64,000 nucleotides of DNA from Phascolarctos cinereus (lineage: Eukaryota > Chordata > Mammalia > Diprotodontia > Phascolarctidae), in the NCBI RefSeq assembly GCF_002099425.1, contig NW_018343990.1, forward strand, positions 434,001 through 498,000, written 5' to 3'. This document shows, piece after piece, positions 24,020 to 33,957 of this stretch. Numbering within the stretch: position 1 is the stretch's first letter; each line of letters begins with the position of its first letter. The notes beneath the pieces were generated by a model. It was not told where the DNA came from and did not search any database. It saw only the letters and a list, made by a program, of their open reading frames with translations. A program made the translations under genes and the position numbers.

Positions 24020-24862
24020 GACTTTATGCAGAGTACATCATGCAAAATGCCACGCTGGACGAATCAAAAGCCAAAATTAAGGTTGCGAGGAGAAATATCA
24101 ATAATCTCAGAGATGCAGATGACGCCACTTTGATGGCAGAAAGTGAAGAAGAATGAAGAAGCTTCTTGATGAGGGTGAAAGAGGATAGTGTGAAAGCTGG
24201 CTTGAAGTTTAACATAAAAAAACTAAGATCTTGGCAACTGGTCCCATCACTTTCTGCAAATAGAAGGAAAAGAAATGGAAGCAGTGTCAGATTTCATATT
24301 CTTGGGCTCAAAGATCATTGCAGATGGTCTGCAGACATGAAATTAAAAGCCGTTTGCTCCTTGGAAGGAAAGCTATGGCAAATCTGGACAACATACTAAA
24401 AAGCAGAGACATTACCTTGCCAACAAAGGTCCAAATAGTGAAAGGTATGTTTTTTCCAAAAGCAGTGTATGGCCATGAGAGTTGGACTATAAGGAAAGCT
24501 AAATGCCACAGAACTGATGCTTTCAAATTATGGTGCTAGAGACTTTTGAAAGTCCTTTGGATGGTAAGATCAAGTCAATACCTTTTTAAAGAAATTAATT
24601 CAGGCTGTTCATTGGAAGGTCAAACACTGAAGCTGAAGCTTAAATACTTTGACCACATAATGAGAAGAGGGGATTCATTGGAAAAGACCCAGACATTGGG
24701 AAAGATTGAAGGCAAAAGGAAAAGAAGGCAGTTGGGAATGAGATGGATAGAGACCGTGTTATAGAAGCAATGACCATAAACTTGGACAGACTTTGAGAGA
24801 TAGTGGAGGATAGAAGGGTCTGGTGTGCTATGGTCCATGGGGTCATTAAGAGTTTAACCCAT
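24020..24862 (+). mobile_element. RTE (BovB-like) LINE, 3' part
   Basis: The 3' end of an RTE reverse-transcriptase frame. It reads in order 'gcagagtacatcatgcaaaa', the RT catalytic box as D-A-D-D at 24,112-24,123 (Y-A-D-D in the family, so the tyrosine is lost), 'ggtcccatcactttctgcaa', RRLLLGRKAM-like text (here SRLLLGRKAMANLDNIL), 'SRDITLPTKVQIVKGMFFP', then KYFDHIMRRGDSLEKT and the 3' end 'tatggtccatggggtcatta'. Stops and frameshifts interrupt it; the open pieces are at 24,318-24,539 and 24,546-24,764. It is 5'-truncated, as most RTE copies are, and inactive. It is the likely kind of engine for the Mar-1-type SINEs, whose tails share its last 30 or so bases. Confidence 0.85.
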
Positions 24863-24934
24863 TGAAAATTTCCCATTCCTACCACCACCACCACTACTCC
24901 CTGCCCCAGATATTAGTGTCTTTCCCTTTCATAT

Positions 24935-25300
24935 TACCCTCATCTGCTCTATAACTGTCTGAGGTAGTTATTTATATGTTGGCTCTCCTATGAGAATGTA
25001 TGCTCCCTGACAGAAGGGACTAGTTTGGTTTCTTGGTATCCCCAGTGGTTAGTACATAGGCCTGACATAATAAATGATTAATAAATGTGTGTTAAGTGAC
25101 TTATTGGCTGGCCACAGACACACATTCACCCTCCATAGATCCCTGCTTACATACAAAAGGATTCATCGAGTCAGTCAACAATGTTTATTGATCTCCCAAT
25201 TTATATGAACAACTACAATAATCATTAGGAGAGGAAGGGAGACAGAAAGAGAGGTAAAAGAGCAGAAGATGTGGTCCTCAAGGAACATCCAGCCTACTTA
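24935..25300. mobile_element. L2 terminus and 'atttatt' repeat scrap
   Basis: L2-like 'gagaatgtatgctccctgac' and 'ataaatgattaataaatgtg' lie up to 25,110. From about 25,160 'caacaatgtttattgatctc' and 'cctcaaggaacatccagcct' belong to the long repeat family best seen at 51.2 kb. Confidence 0.5.
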
Positions 25301-25335
25301 GAGAAACAGAACATAGTGCTGGGAAAGGAACAAGA

Positions 25336-25337
<2 letters not shown>

Positions 25338-25394
<57 letters not shown>
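25338..25394. repeat. (CA)n microsatellite
   Basis: About 28 uninterrupted CA units. Confidence 0.95.
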
Positions 25395-25397
<3 letters not shown>

Positions 25398-25649
25398 CAG
25401 CACATGAATAAATGTAAACTCAATGGAGTACAAAGGAACCCACAGGTCCTGAAAGAACCATTAGAAAATGACTCAGTGGAGACTGTAAGAGAGAGCAGGG
25501 ACACTGCCCACGACGACTGTTAACAGAAATCAGAGACTGCCTGCAAACTGGCACCACAGACAAAGAAACCAGGGAGATTTGAGGCATGGGAAGTCTCTAA
25601 GTGCTCTGGAGCCATTTAGAATTCTGGGCCATGGAAGAATCTGCCAGAG

Positions 25650-25852
25650 CAGGAGTCCAGAACCTGTGGCCTTAAGGCCATATGTGGCCCTCTAGATCCT
25701 TGGATTTGGCCTTTTGGCTGAATCCAAGCTTTACAGAACAAATCCTTTCATTAAGGGAATTTGTTCTGTGAAGTTTGGATTCAGTCAAAGGGCCCTACTT
25801 GAGGACCTAGAGGGCCACATGTGGCCTCAAGGATGCAGGTTCCCCACCCCTA
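25650..25852. mobile_element. hAT-type miniature inverted-repeat element
   Basis: A 203-bp unit that is nearly one long hairpin. The left arm 'aaggccatatgtggccctct' and right arm 'agggccacatgtggcctcaa' are complementary, as are the 'ttgttctgt' and 'acagaacaa' centres. It is flanked by an 8-bp target duplication with one mismatch (tgccagag at 25,642; tgccagac at 25,853), the hAT length. It has no coding capacity. Confidence 0.8.
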
Positions 25853-25957
25853 TGCCAGACAGACCACTGGGGTCTGAATTATCTCTTTTTTTCTGGAGAA
25901 GGCTGATTTCATCTCTTCCAAGTTGCTAGGGATAGCCTACTTAGTATTATGAACTAT

Positions 25958-26195
25958 TATTGTTCAGTCATATCTGACTCTTGGTGACCCTATTTGGGGT
26001 CTTCTTGGCAAAGATACAGGAGTGGTTCGCCATTTCCTTCTCCAGTTCATTTTACAGATGAGGAAACTGAGGCAAACAGGGTTAAGTGACTTGCCCAGGA
26101 TCACACAGGTAGCAAATGTCTGAGGCCAGATTTGAACTCAGGAAGATAAGTCTTCCTGACTCCAGGCCCAGCCCTCTATCAACTGGCTGCCCTGT
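25958..26195 (-). mobile_element. Mar-1-type SINE, good copy
   Basis: Complement order: RTE-like tail 'ttgttcagtcatatctgact', 'gtggttcgccatttccttct', 'cattttacagatgaggaaac', 'cttgcccaggatcacacagg', then head 'ctatcaactggctgccc'. Nearly full length. Confidence 0.85.
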
Positions 26196-26612
26196 ATTAT
26201 AAACTAGGTAAACTCTATCTTTGCACTCCAACATACTACTCTCTCAACTAATGTATTTACCCTTAATGCCAATTCCATTTTCACTACTCCTTTCTTCCAC
26301 TATAAATTCTTATGCTGCTCAGGTCTTTTCTGTTAGGGGGGAAATTAATTTAAGAAATACTTCCAGGTTCCATGATTTCATTAGTATGTGTACTTCTTCC
26401 ACAGATCACAAGCTTTCTACATCTTCGTAGGCACTAATCATCAACTGCTGTAGCTAAAAATATAAAAAATAATTACCTCCAAAATGGGCCTTGGACACAC
26501 AAACCATCAAAAAGTTATTTGGTTTCTTTTTTCCTGCTTGGTAACACCTCTCCAGAGATTGTGTTCTGCTGGTTTAGCCCAGGAAAAGCAAAGGCCAGAT
26601 CCAAAGCGACAA
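26196..26612. other. No feature recognised
   Basis: Spacer without nameable content. Confidence 0.35.
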
Positions 26613-26760
26613 GCATTTATTAAGCACCTACTATATGCCAAGCACTTAGCTAAGTACTGGGATTACAATGAGAGGCAAAAAATAGCCTCCTTCTCTGCAG
26701 GAGTTCACAGTCTAATGGGGAAGACAGCATGCAAGCAACTGTGTACAAATTAGCCACAAT
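26613..26760 (+). mobile_element. Long interspersed repeat, 5' part
   Basis: 'agcatttattaagcacctac', 'taagtactgggattacaatg' and 'caggagttcacagtctaatg' match the start of the family seen at 51.2 kb. Confidence 0.6.
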
Positions 26761-27891
26761 AAGCCAGTAGTCTTTCAAACAAAGTTGCTAGGGACTTAAT
26801 GTGTTAGCCCTCCCATACATAACTTACATTTTAAAAGAGGCTACAGACAGAGGAAAAAAAAAAAGAATTAACACAAAGAGATGAGTGACTAGTGGTAAAA
26901 TTCCTGGCAGTTATAGAAGAAGTTGGAAGGTGAAAATAGGGTGTGAAGTGGCATCCTAGCCTCCTTCAATCTTATTAATGTCCCTCGAGAAAGAAACCCA
27001 GTCTTTCCATCTATGCATAAAGCTAGGAGAACGGTGGGATGGTTAAGAAAATGTTTGGTTGGTGAATCTTTTATACCTAAATTGCCAGGCTTTTAATATA
27101 TATATATATATATATATGCTTCCAAATTTCAAGGATCTATAATTTCATCTATGTCCGTATTCCAGCCAATGATGTAGATCATAACTCCTCCATAATTTAA
27201 TAAGCCATCAGTCTTCAGGAGCTGCTGTGACCAACCTAGTGTGAACCTCCCCAAACTTACCCAGACTGGTCCTCTAATAACAGACCCACTCTCTGTTACT
27301 CTGCCTATATTCAAAGTCTTTACATCTTTGTAGAATCTACAAAACTTAGATTCTATGCTCCCAGAGCTCAGCGTTACCTCTATGATTTAATGGAGCATTG
27401 GAGTAGGACTTCACTAGAGGAGGGGGAAAACACTTAGAATTTCAAATTTTCTATGATCAAATTTTAAGTAATGAACTCTGGGCAAAGAACCAATACTGCT
27501 ATTATGTCAGTGCAGAAAGAGAATCCACAGAGTAGAAATTATCAATGGAATGATTCATGCATGGACAGATTTTTTCAAAGGACTATAAGAAAAGTATTCA
27601 TTCTTTAGCTTGACTAACAAGGAAAATGTGGCATGGGTATGAGTAGGCTACATGTTCCCCAAACTAAGTTTCCTACCTCCATAACTTTTCAAAAGCTACT
27701 CTGTATGCTTTAAATGCCATACACCCCACCACCATCTCTGCCACTTAGAATTTCCAGAAGCTAGAAAGCATCTTTCAAGGCTGATTATTTCCAGCTTTCC
27801 TTAGTTATTAGCGTGTCTCATACACACATACACACTACCCCCAAATTATCATGTATACACTCATCTATTTACTTTTTGTATGCCCACAGTA
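26761..27891. other. No gene; spacer with (TA)n
   Basis: A (TA)n run of about 10 units lies at 27,098-27,118. Nothing else recognised. Confidence 0.4.
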
Positions 27892-28113
27892 CAATAATTC
27901 TTAATGTGGAGTGTGCGGGCATTCAAGGGGTCCATGGATAAATTTCAGGAGGGTTGATAGGAAAAAAATCTACATCCTTATTTTTCAATAGCCTCTAACT
28001 AAAATTTAGCACTTTTTAAAAATAATTTAAAACTATGTTTCTGAGAAGGGTTCCCTAGGCTTCAGCAGATGACCAAAGGAAATCCATGAAACAAAAAAGG
28101 TTAAGAAACCCTG
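27892..28113. mobile_element. hAT-type non-autonomous element (same family as 8.0 kb)
   Basis: Opposite orientation to the 8.0-kb copy: 'ttcaaggggtccatggataa', 'tagcctctaactaaaattta', 'gaagggttccctaggcttca', end 'ggttaagaaaccctg'. Its left end is worn. Confidence 0.65.
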
Positions 28114-28114
28114 T

Positions 28115-28350
28115 CCCCTGGTAGAATATAATCTCCCTGAGGACAGAAATTATTTCTCAATTTGTCATTATACTTCCAGCACCCAGCACTGTGCCTTGTT
28201 TCTAGTAGATGCTTAGTAAGTGTTTGTTGGATTAGATTAGATTGTCTAGGAGGCAGGTAGTAGGAAGGAACGAACTTCAATTGCTTGGCACCCAGCACAG
28301 AACCTTGCATACAGTAGATGCTCAATAAATATTTGTAGAACAAATGAATG
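28115..28350 (+). mobile_element. Two L2 3' termini
   Basis: 'ataatctccctgaggacag', 'cccagcactgtgccttgttt' and 'gcttagtaagtgtttgttgg' form one end. A second end, 'cagcacagaaccttgcatac' and 'atgctcaataaatatttgta', lies 110 bp further on. Confidence 0.65.
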
Positions 28351-28885
28351 ACAATAGAGTCAAAAATTTGACTTGGGAAATTAGGCAATGGGGAGCAATA
28401 TTTTTAAAAAGGACTCAGACATGTTAAGTATTCAGAGATAAATGAGTACATTTTCAGGGGTCTGGCAAGCCATCTGGCAATAAATTCAGTGGCAGATCCA
28501 ACATTAAAATAAAAAAAATTGCATCAAGAATAAGGAAGGTCATGCAGAAAGTAATCAAAATGAGAGGGGCAAGTGGAAGGTAAATGTGATTTATGATGAG
28601 ATCATGATATCATACAATGATGTTAGTGCAAGGCACTCATTTATTTCAGTAAGATTACCTTGTGAAGACTGAGAGGTTGTTACCAAATACAATAAATTTC
28701 CATTCCTCCAGCATGCCTTAGGTGCTATGGTTATGGCTAATAGAGAATAACCACATTTCAAATTAGTAGAATAACATCAAATATATTTAAATGCTAAAAC
28801 TGTACTGAATCTTTGATCATTCTATTCAGTTCAACAAATATATGTTGAGGCTGCACTCCTTGCCAGATAAACTTCAAGATCATAG
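28351..28885. other. No feature recognised
   Basis: AT-rich spacer. Confidence 0.35.
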
Positions 28886-29010
28886 ACTCCATCAACAAAC
28901 ATTGATTGAGCACATGTTAAATATGCAGCACAGTGCTAGGCACTATAGTGGATAGAAAAAAAGTCTCAGACATGGTCCGCATCTTCAAGGAGTTTGTAAT
29001 CTAGTTGATT
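28886..29010 (+). mobile_element. Long interspersed repeat, 5' fragment
   Basis: 'caacaaacattgattgagca', 'gcacagtgctaggcactata' and 'cttcaaggagtttgtaatct' belong to the same family as 51.2 kb, strongly diverged. Confidence 0.45.
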
Positions 29011-29289
29011 GCTTATTCTTTGATATGAGACTGTCACAGATTCCTCATGAGTATCAGCTTTTCATCTGGTGAACAGTGATTTCCTTAACCAGTGCTATCG
29101 AGAAGGACCGTGACATCAGGAAGGAGATGTCATGACTTGCAAGTGAATTGGATTTAAGTGAGTGATGGCTGTGCAAAGTCACCAGCCTCACTTTCTCCTC
29201 TGGAGCCATTTGGGTCCATTGGCAAAATATAGATCAGGACAACTAGAGATGGCTCAGATGTGATAGGTGATAGGCTCATCCACTAAGAA

Positions 29290-29430
29290 GTGAAAGACCT
29301 TCAGAAAGGTCATCTGGCCCAACAACTTCATTTTATACTTGAGGAATCTCAGTGCCAGACAAGTAAAATAACTTGCTCATGGCTCCACTGGGTCTAAGTG
29401 TTTAGCGTGGCTCCTGGCACATAGAAGGCC
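29290..29430. mobile_element. MIR-like unit and L2 terminus
   Basis: 'aaaggtcatctggcccaaca' with 'cttcattttatacttgagga', followed by 'gtggctcctggcacatagaa', the L2 end that leads into the TGAA repeat. Confidence 0.5.
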
Positions 29431-29520
29431 AGGAATGAATGAATGAATGAATGAATGAATGAATGAATGAATGAAGGACTAAATAGATAAATAAATAACT
29501 GGATAGATGATAGATAGATG

Positions 29521-29568
<48 letters not shown>

Positions 29569-29570
29569 CT
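29431..29570. repeat. (TGAA)n then (TAGA)n microsatellites
   Basis: About 11 TGAA units (29,431-29,476) continue the natural 3' tail of an L2 copy. They are followed by about 15 TAGA units to 29,568. Confidence 0.95.
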
Positions 29571-29577
29571 ATAGTTG

Positions 29578-29816
29578 TTATTGTTGTTGTTCAGTCCTTT
29601 CCAACTCTCCATAACCCCATCTTAGGGTTTTCTGGGCAAATATAATGCAGTGGTTTGGCATTTCCTTCTCCAGCTCATTCCACAGATAAGAAAACTGAGG
29701 CAAACAAGATCAAGTTACTTGGTCAGGGTCACCCAGCTAGTGAGTGTCTGAGGCTACATTTGAACTCAGAAGATATCTTCCTCACTCCAGGGCTGATGCT
29801 CTATCCACTGCCCTCA
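29578..29816 (-). mobile_element. Mar-1-type SINE
   Basis: 'ttgttgttgttcagtccttt', 'ggtttggcatttccttctcc', 'agaaaactgaggcaaacaag' and 'ctgatgctctatccactgcc' follow the complement of the family. Its RTE-like tail abuts the TAGA microsatellite. Confidence 0.8.
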
Positions 29817-30870
29817 CATAGATAAATAGATAGATAAACAAACAAAAGGATATTTGTGGGATTTATATGGAATGGAATGAGTATATAATAAATGTTTATT
29901 GAGTTGAAAGTGGCAAAGGGTAGAGCCAGGAATCAAACCCAGGTCCTCTTGACTCTAAATCCCCCAGTTTCTTTGAACCATAGCTGTTTTTCTTGTTTAC
30001 AAGGTGAAGAAGGTGAATCAGGAAGGGTGAGGAGATAGTATCTGTTTCCAGAATTAACTATACTATCAAAACAAATTTTTTAAAAACTTGTTTTAAAGGT
30101 GTCATTTCTTCTCTCCAGGCATTGTCCTCTCTAAAAGACACTTGGAGTAGATGAGCTCTAAGGTCCCTTCCACCTCTGAATCCCATGATCCCATGACTTA
30201 GGCTTGCAGACCAGAAGGCCTTCTTTGTCACCAAAAGCATCTCAAATTCCAGACATGAAATATAATTGTCTTCCTTAAGGATGCCAGAGACAAGGATGTG
30301 ATTAGCTATTAGACATTTTGAGCCTTGTCTGTTCTCCCGTCCCTTACACTCCATCTATAATCTGCAGAGAATCTCTGGAGGGTCTCACTCTGGGCATGAT
30401 CTGGGATACAGCCATGTTATCAATCAATAAATATTTATTACACTCCTACTATATGCCAGGCATGGGGTGTATGTGTGTGTGTGTGTGTGCATGCGCACGT
30501 GCACGCGTGTGCATGTGCATGTGTGACCAACCCAAAGGTTAAAACACTATGGAGATATTTCCTGCCCTCAGAAGAAGGGCAGGAAAGACCACGCTGGGCA
30601 CCTTCCAAGATCCTCTCTAGAAGAAATGCCTTAATTTGGGGCCTGTTCAGCACATCCCTGCTGCCACCTGGATTTCACCTCCCCCTTTGCCACTTATTTG
30701 CACAGGATTTCTCAGTGCAGAGGGGAATTGTTTAGCAGTCACCTTGAGAGCCTGATAAAGACCTGCCCTGTTGTCTTCAGATTTCTCTGTGGTGTTGAGC
30801 AAAGCATCACCAGCTGCTTGCTCAGTCCCTTCGAATCAAGTATAGGAAACTCAGCCACCATAGTTGGAGA

Positions 30871-30911
<41 letters not shown>

Positions 30912-30957
30912 CACACTAAGTGCACCCCCAACTTATCTGTTTTGCATAAACTTTCAG
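29817..30957. other. No gene; GT-rich interval
   Basis: Holds two GT runs (30,470-30,525 interrupted, and 30,871-30,911) and a short 'caataaatatttattaca' repeat scrap at 30,420. Frames made of CV/CA dipeptides come from the microsatellites. Confidence 0.5.
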
Positions 30958-31008
30958 ATGCAGAAGAGAACTGGAAACATGACTGCAGAGGATGAAAGGA
31001 AAACCGTG
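30958..31008 (+). other. Possible micro-exon
   Basis: A 51-bp block starting with ATG is bounded by an acceptor-like 'cataaactttcag' and a donor-like 'ccgtg|gtaagaaa'. Translated in frame it gives 17 residues, MQKRTGNMTAEDERKTV, charged and stop-free. No homology recognised; could be chance. Confidence 0.15.
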
Positions 31009-31999
31009 GTAAGAAAAATCATGAGTGAGAAAGGAAGAACGATTTTTTTCAAACCCTGATGGATATATAAGCCCCAGGAATAAACCAAACATATAGAAGG
31101 GAGCCCCAGTAACTTAGTAAGCCAAGAAATGTCAAGTACCCAGGTCTTCTTTATGGTGTCCATCACTGATCCTGTCTAGGTCTTCGTTTCTTCATCAGTA
31201 ATATGAATGGTTTGAACTAGTTGTCCTCTCAAGTCCTCTGCAGTTTGATCCTATGAGCATGTAACCTACGTCTGTCGAAGGGCAATAAGGCTTCAGCCAG
31301 CCTTACAACCCAACAGTCAAGTGCCCTATCTCCTTAAATATATCAACCACATGCCATCCCAACTGCCAGTAATAGCTACACCATCACTAGCAATGCAATC
31401 CTAGGCTCTTATTATTCCTAGATATTGGGTTAAGTTGTCTAATATGGCCTCTAAGTGATATAGAATTTCAGACTGGGTAGCAAGGAAGGCTCAAGTAGTC
31501 CTAGAAAAACTCAAGAAGAAGGAAATACTTAAGCAGGGACATGAAGGGGAGATAGAAACTGAATAAAGAAAGTACATGAGAGAGCACACCAGGAAAGCTG
31601 AAAACAAGGGCATAGAGTTGGGAATGAGCTTCAGTAAAACCCAGACAAGTGGGGGGAAAAAATAGGATGGGTAGGGTAAAGTTGCATTATAAATAGCCTT
31701 GGAAGTCATAGGAATTCAGACTTGATAAATTTTTTAAAAAGAAAGAGAGAAAAATAAGAATCCAGCAATATGCTTGGTGGAAGGGAGGAGAGTGGGTCTG
31801 ATGGATTAGACAGTAATCTCAGGCACTAGAAAAATAGAGGAAGAGAAGTGGAGTTGAACTGCAATGAGATTTCTACTTGTTCATTAGCTTCTGTTTGTTT
31901 CTAGCATTTGGTAGTTAATGTTAGGAATGTGCTAACTGCCAATTTAAGAGTGCTAACTAAATTTACTACACATCCCTTCCATGCACACTATAGTCTAGC
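31009..31999. other. No gene; spacer with possible long-repeat remnant
   Basis: About 31,510-31,720 ('gcagggacatgaaggggaga', 'aaatagccttggaagtcata') may be a very worn copy of the 51.2-kb repeat. Otherwise nothing. Confidence 0.3.
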
Positions 32000-33225
32000 C
32001 AAACTGGAATTCGTACTGTTCTTTAGCTCCCGTCTCCTGTCTTTATACTTTTGTAATGAATGTGTCACATTCTACCCCAAACCCCATGCTTGAATGTACT
32101 TCCTCCTCATAGTCATCTCTTAGAAACTCTAGTTTTCTTCAACATTCAGTTCAACTGTCATCTTCTTTATGAAGCCTTTCTTTATCCCTTTCCAGTTATT
32201 TGTGCCTTCTCCCCCAAAATTAACCTGTATCTACATTACATCTGTGTAGGGAAAGTGTACCCCAAATGTAGTGAGGGGTTCTGTCATAGCGTGACATAGA
32301 CATTTCTAGCTCTCTTCTCCTGTGAGGCTTCTCTAAAGGAGGCTTTCATTCCTGCCAGGATAGAAAGCAGAAAATGGGGCTGGAGACTGCTCTCCTCTCC
32401 TCTCCTCACAAAGAGTGGGTATAAGGCTAAGATTGTATCAATCTTTTTCCTTAAATAATATTAGTTTGGGAATATAATAAGGTTCCATACAACTTCTAAT
32501 CACTTTGTCATTTGGGGGAAGGAGGAAACCCAAGCTCTATATCCAAGGCTTAACCCCTTTCCCACCAAATACCAATTCCACGATCAAGACACATAGAAAA
32601 CAGCAAATAAAACTATTTATTGAAATCATAGCAAAACAGCCATCAAAGAAGGTATACATAAGAAAATATATACTATACAATACAGAGTGAAGGAGCTCTT
32701 CCATTTGGAGCAGTGTAACTCAACTCAACCAAGAGAAAATAGCCTTGATCTCACTTAAAGTGAAACTCCCTAAAGTCTCTAATGTAGCAAGCCGGAGATA
32801 GGGATGTGATGGAGACTTCCAGCTCCACTCATGTCTTCCCAGAGTCTTTTCCTTCAGCAACCTGATGTAGGGTTGGCCTCTCCCAACCTCCCTCTTGAAG
32901 CTGGAAGCCAGAAGTACCCAAAGCAACTTAGTGCTTGAAGACTCAAATTTTGAGGAGTCCTGAAGGGGACTGGCAAAGGCTGAAGCTCTCATACTCCTCA
33001 CTAACTCTGCCCCATCCCCCATGCAGGGTGAGACATTTGTTCCCACCATAAAGGAGAGAGTCCTGTGTTATTTATTTTCTATGTGTTTTGCTTTGTGTCT
33101 TGTATAAATGTATGTGTTATCTCTCTCATCAAGGGCAGGAGTTATTTCACTTTTGTCTTTGTATCCCAGGGCCTGAAACATAATGGGCACGTAACAAATA
33201 TTTGTCAATTGATTTATTGGTTAAT
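32000..33225 (+). mobile_element. L2 LINE 3' region split by an insertion
   Basis: The left half (32,000-32,247) carries 'tcatcttctttatgaagcct' and ends 'ctgtatctacattacatctg'. The right half resumes at 33,063 and ends 'catcaagggcaggagttatt', 'tttgtatcccagggcctgaa', 'cacgtaacaaatatttgtca'. Joined, they read as one L2 end. Confidence 0.6.
32248..33062. mobile_element. Unidentified 0.8-kb insertion in an L2
   Basis: 815 bp lie between two copies of 'ctgtgt' (32,242-32,247 and 33,063-33,068), a possible 6-bp target duplication. It has no recognisable terminal motif or coding domain. A 109-codon minus-strand frame (32,720-33,049) is without known features. It could be an LTR or another mobile unit; family unknown. 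Confidence 0.4.
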
Positions 33226-33389
33226 TGTGTCACCTTATTTCTAGAAAAATTAGTAAATAAAATAAGGCCTGTGCAGAAATCCTAACAACTAAGCCCCCTG
33301 TACAATGAACAAGGTCAATAAGCCTTAGTCAAGATAGCTCCCTCCCAAAATGACAAAGGGTTGTGGATTTCATTTCAGTAATAATAATG

Positions 33390-33957
33390 ATGATGATGTT
33401 ACTCCCTCCCTGCTCAGTGAACTCCAGTAACTTTCTATTGCCTTCAAGAGCAAATACAAAATGCTCAGTCTGGCATTCAAAGCCCTTCATAACCTAGCCT
33501 CCTCCTACATTTCCAATGTTCTTAGACCTTACTCCCTGACACATGCTTTTTAATCTGGTTATACCAGCCTCCTGATCTTTCCACAAACAAGATATTCTAG
33601 CTCTCAGCAATGGGTGTTCTCTCTGACTGTCCTCCATGCCTGGAATTCTCTCCCTCCTCCACTCTGACTAGTGATCTCCCTGGCTTCCGTTAAGTCCCAA
33701 CTAAAATCCCACCTTCTCCAAGAAAGTCTTCCCCAACCCCTCTTAATTCCAGGGTCTTCTATCTTTTAATTATTTCCTATTTATCTTGTGTATAGCTTGC
33801 TTGGTATATATTTGTTTGCATACTGTCTCTCTCATGAAGTTCTAAGTTCCTTGAGGGCAGTGACTATCTTTTTCCTCTTTTTGTATCCCTAGCACTTACC
33901 ACAGTGCCTGGAACATAGTAGATGCTTAATAAATGTTTATTGATTGATTGATTGAAA
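33390..33957 (+). mobile_element. L2 LINE 3' end, best copy in the window
   Basis: Full motif series: 'caaatacaaaatgctcagtc', 'cattcaaagcccttcataac', 'ctcctccactctgact', 'atcccaccttctccaagaaa', 'agttccttgagggcagtgac', 'cacagtgcctggaacatagt', 'aataaatgtttattgattga' and the (ATTG)n tail. Confidence 0.85.

Noticed and set aside
29394-30919. Frames of repeated YLSI, CVCV or HTHT residues
   Set aside because: Direct translations of microsatellites.
32720-33049. 109-codon minus-strand frame
   Set aside because: Inside an unidentified insertion; no recognised domain, and a length expected now and then by chance.
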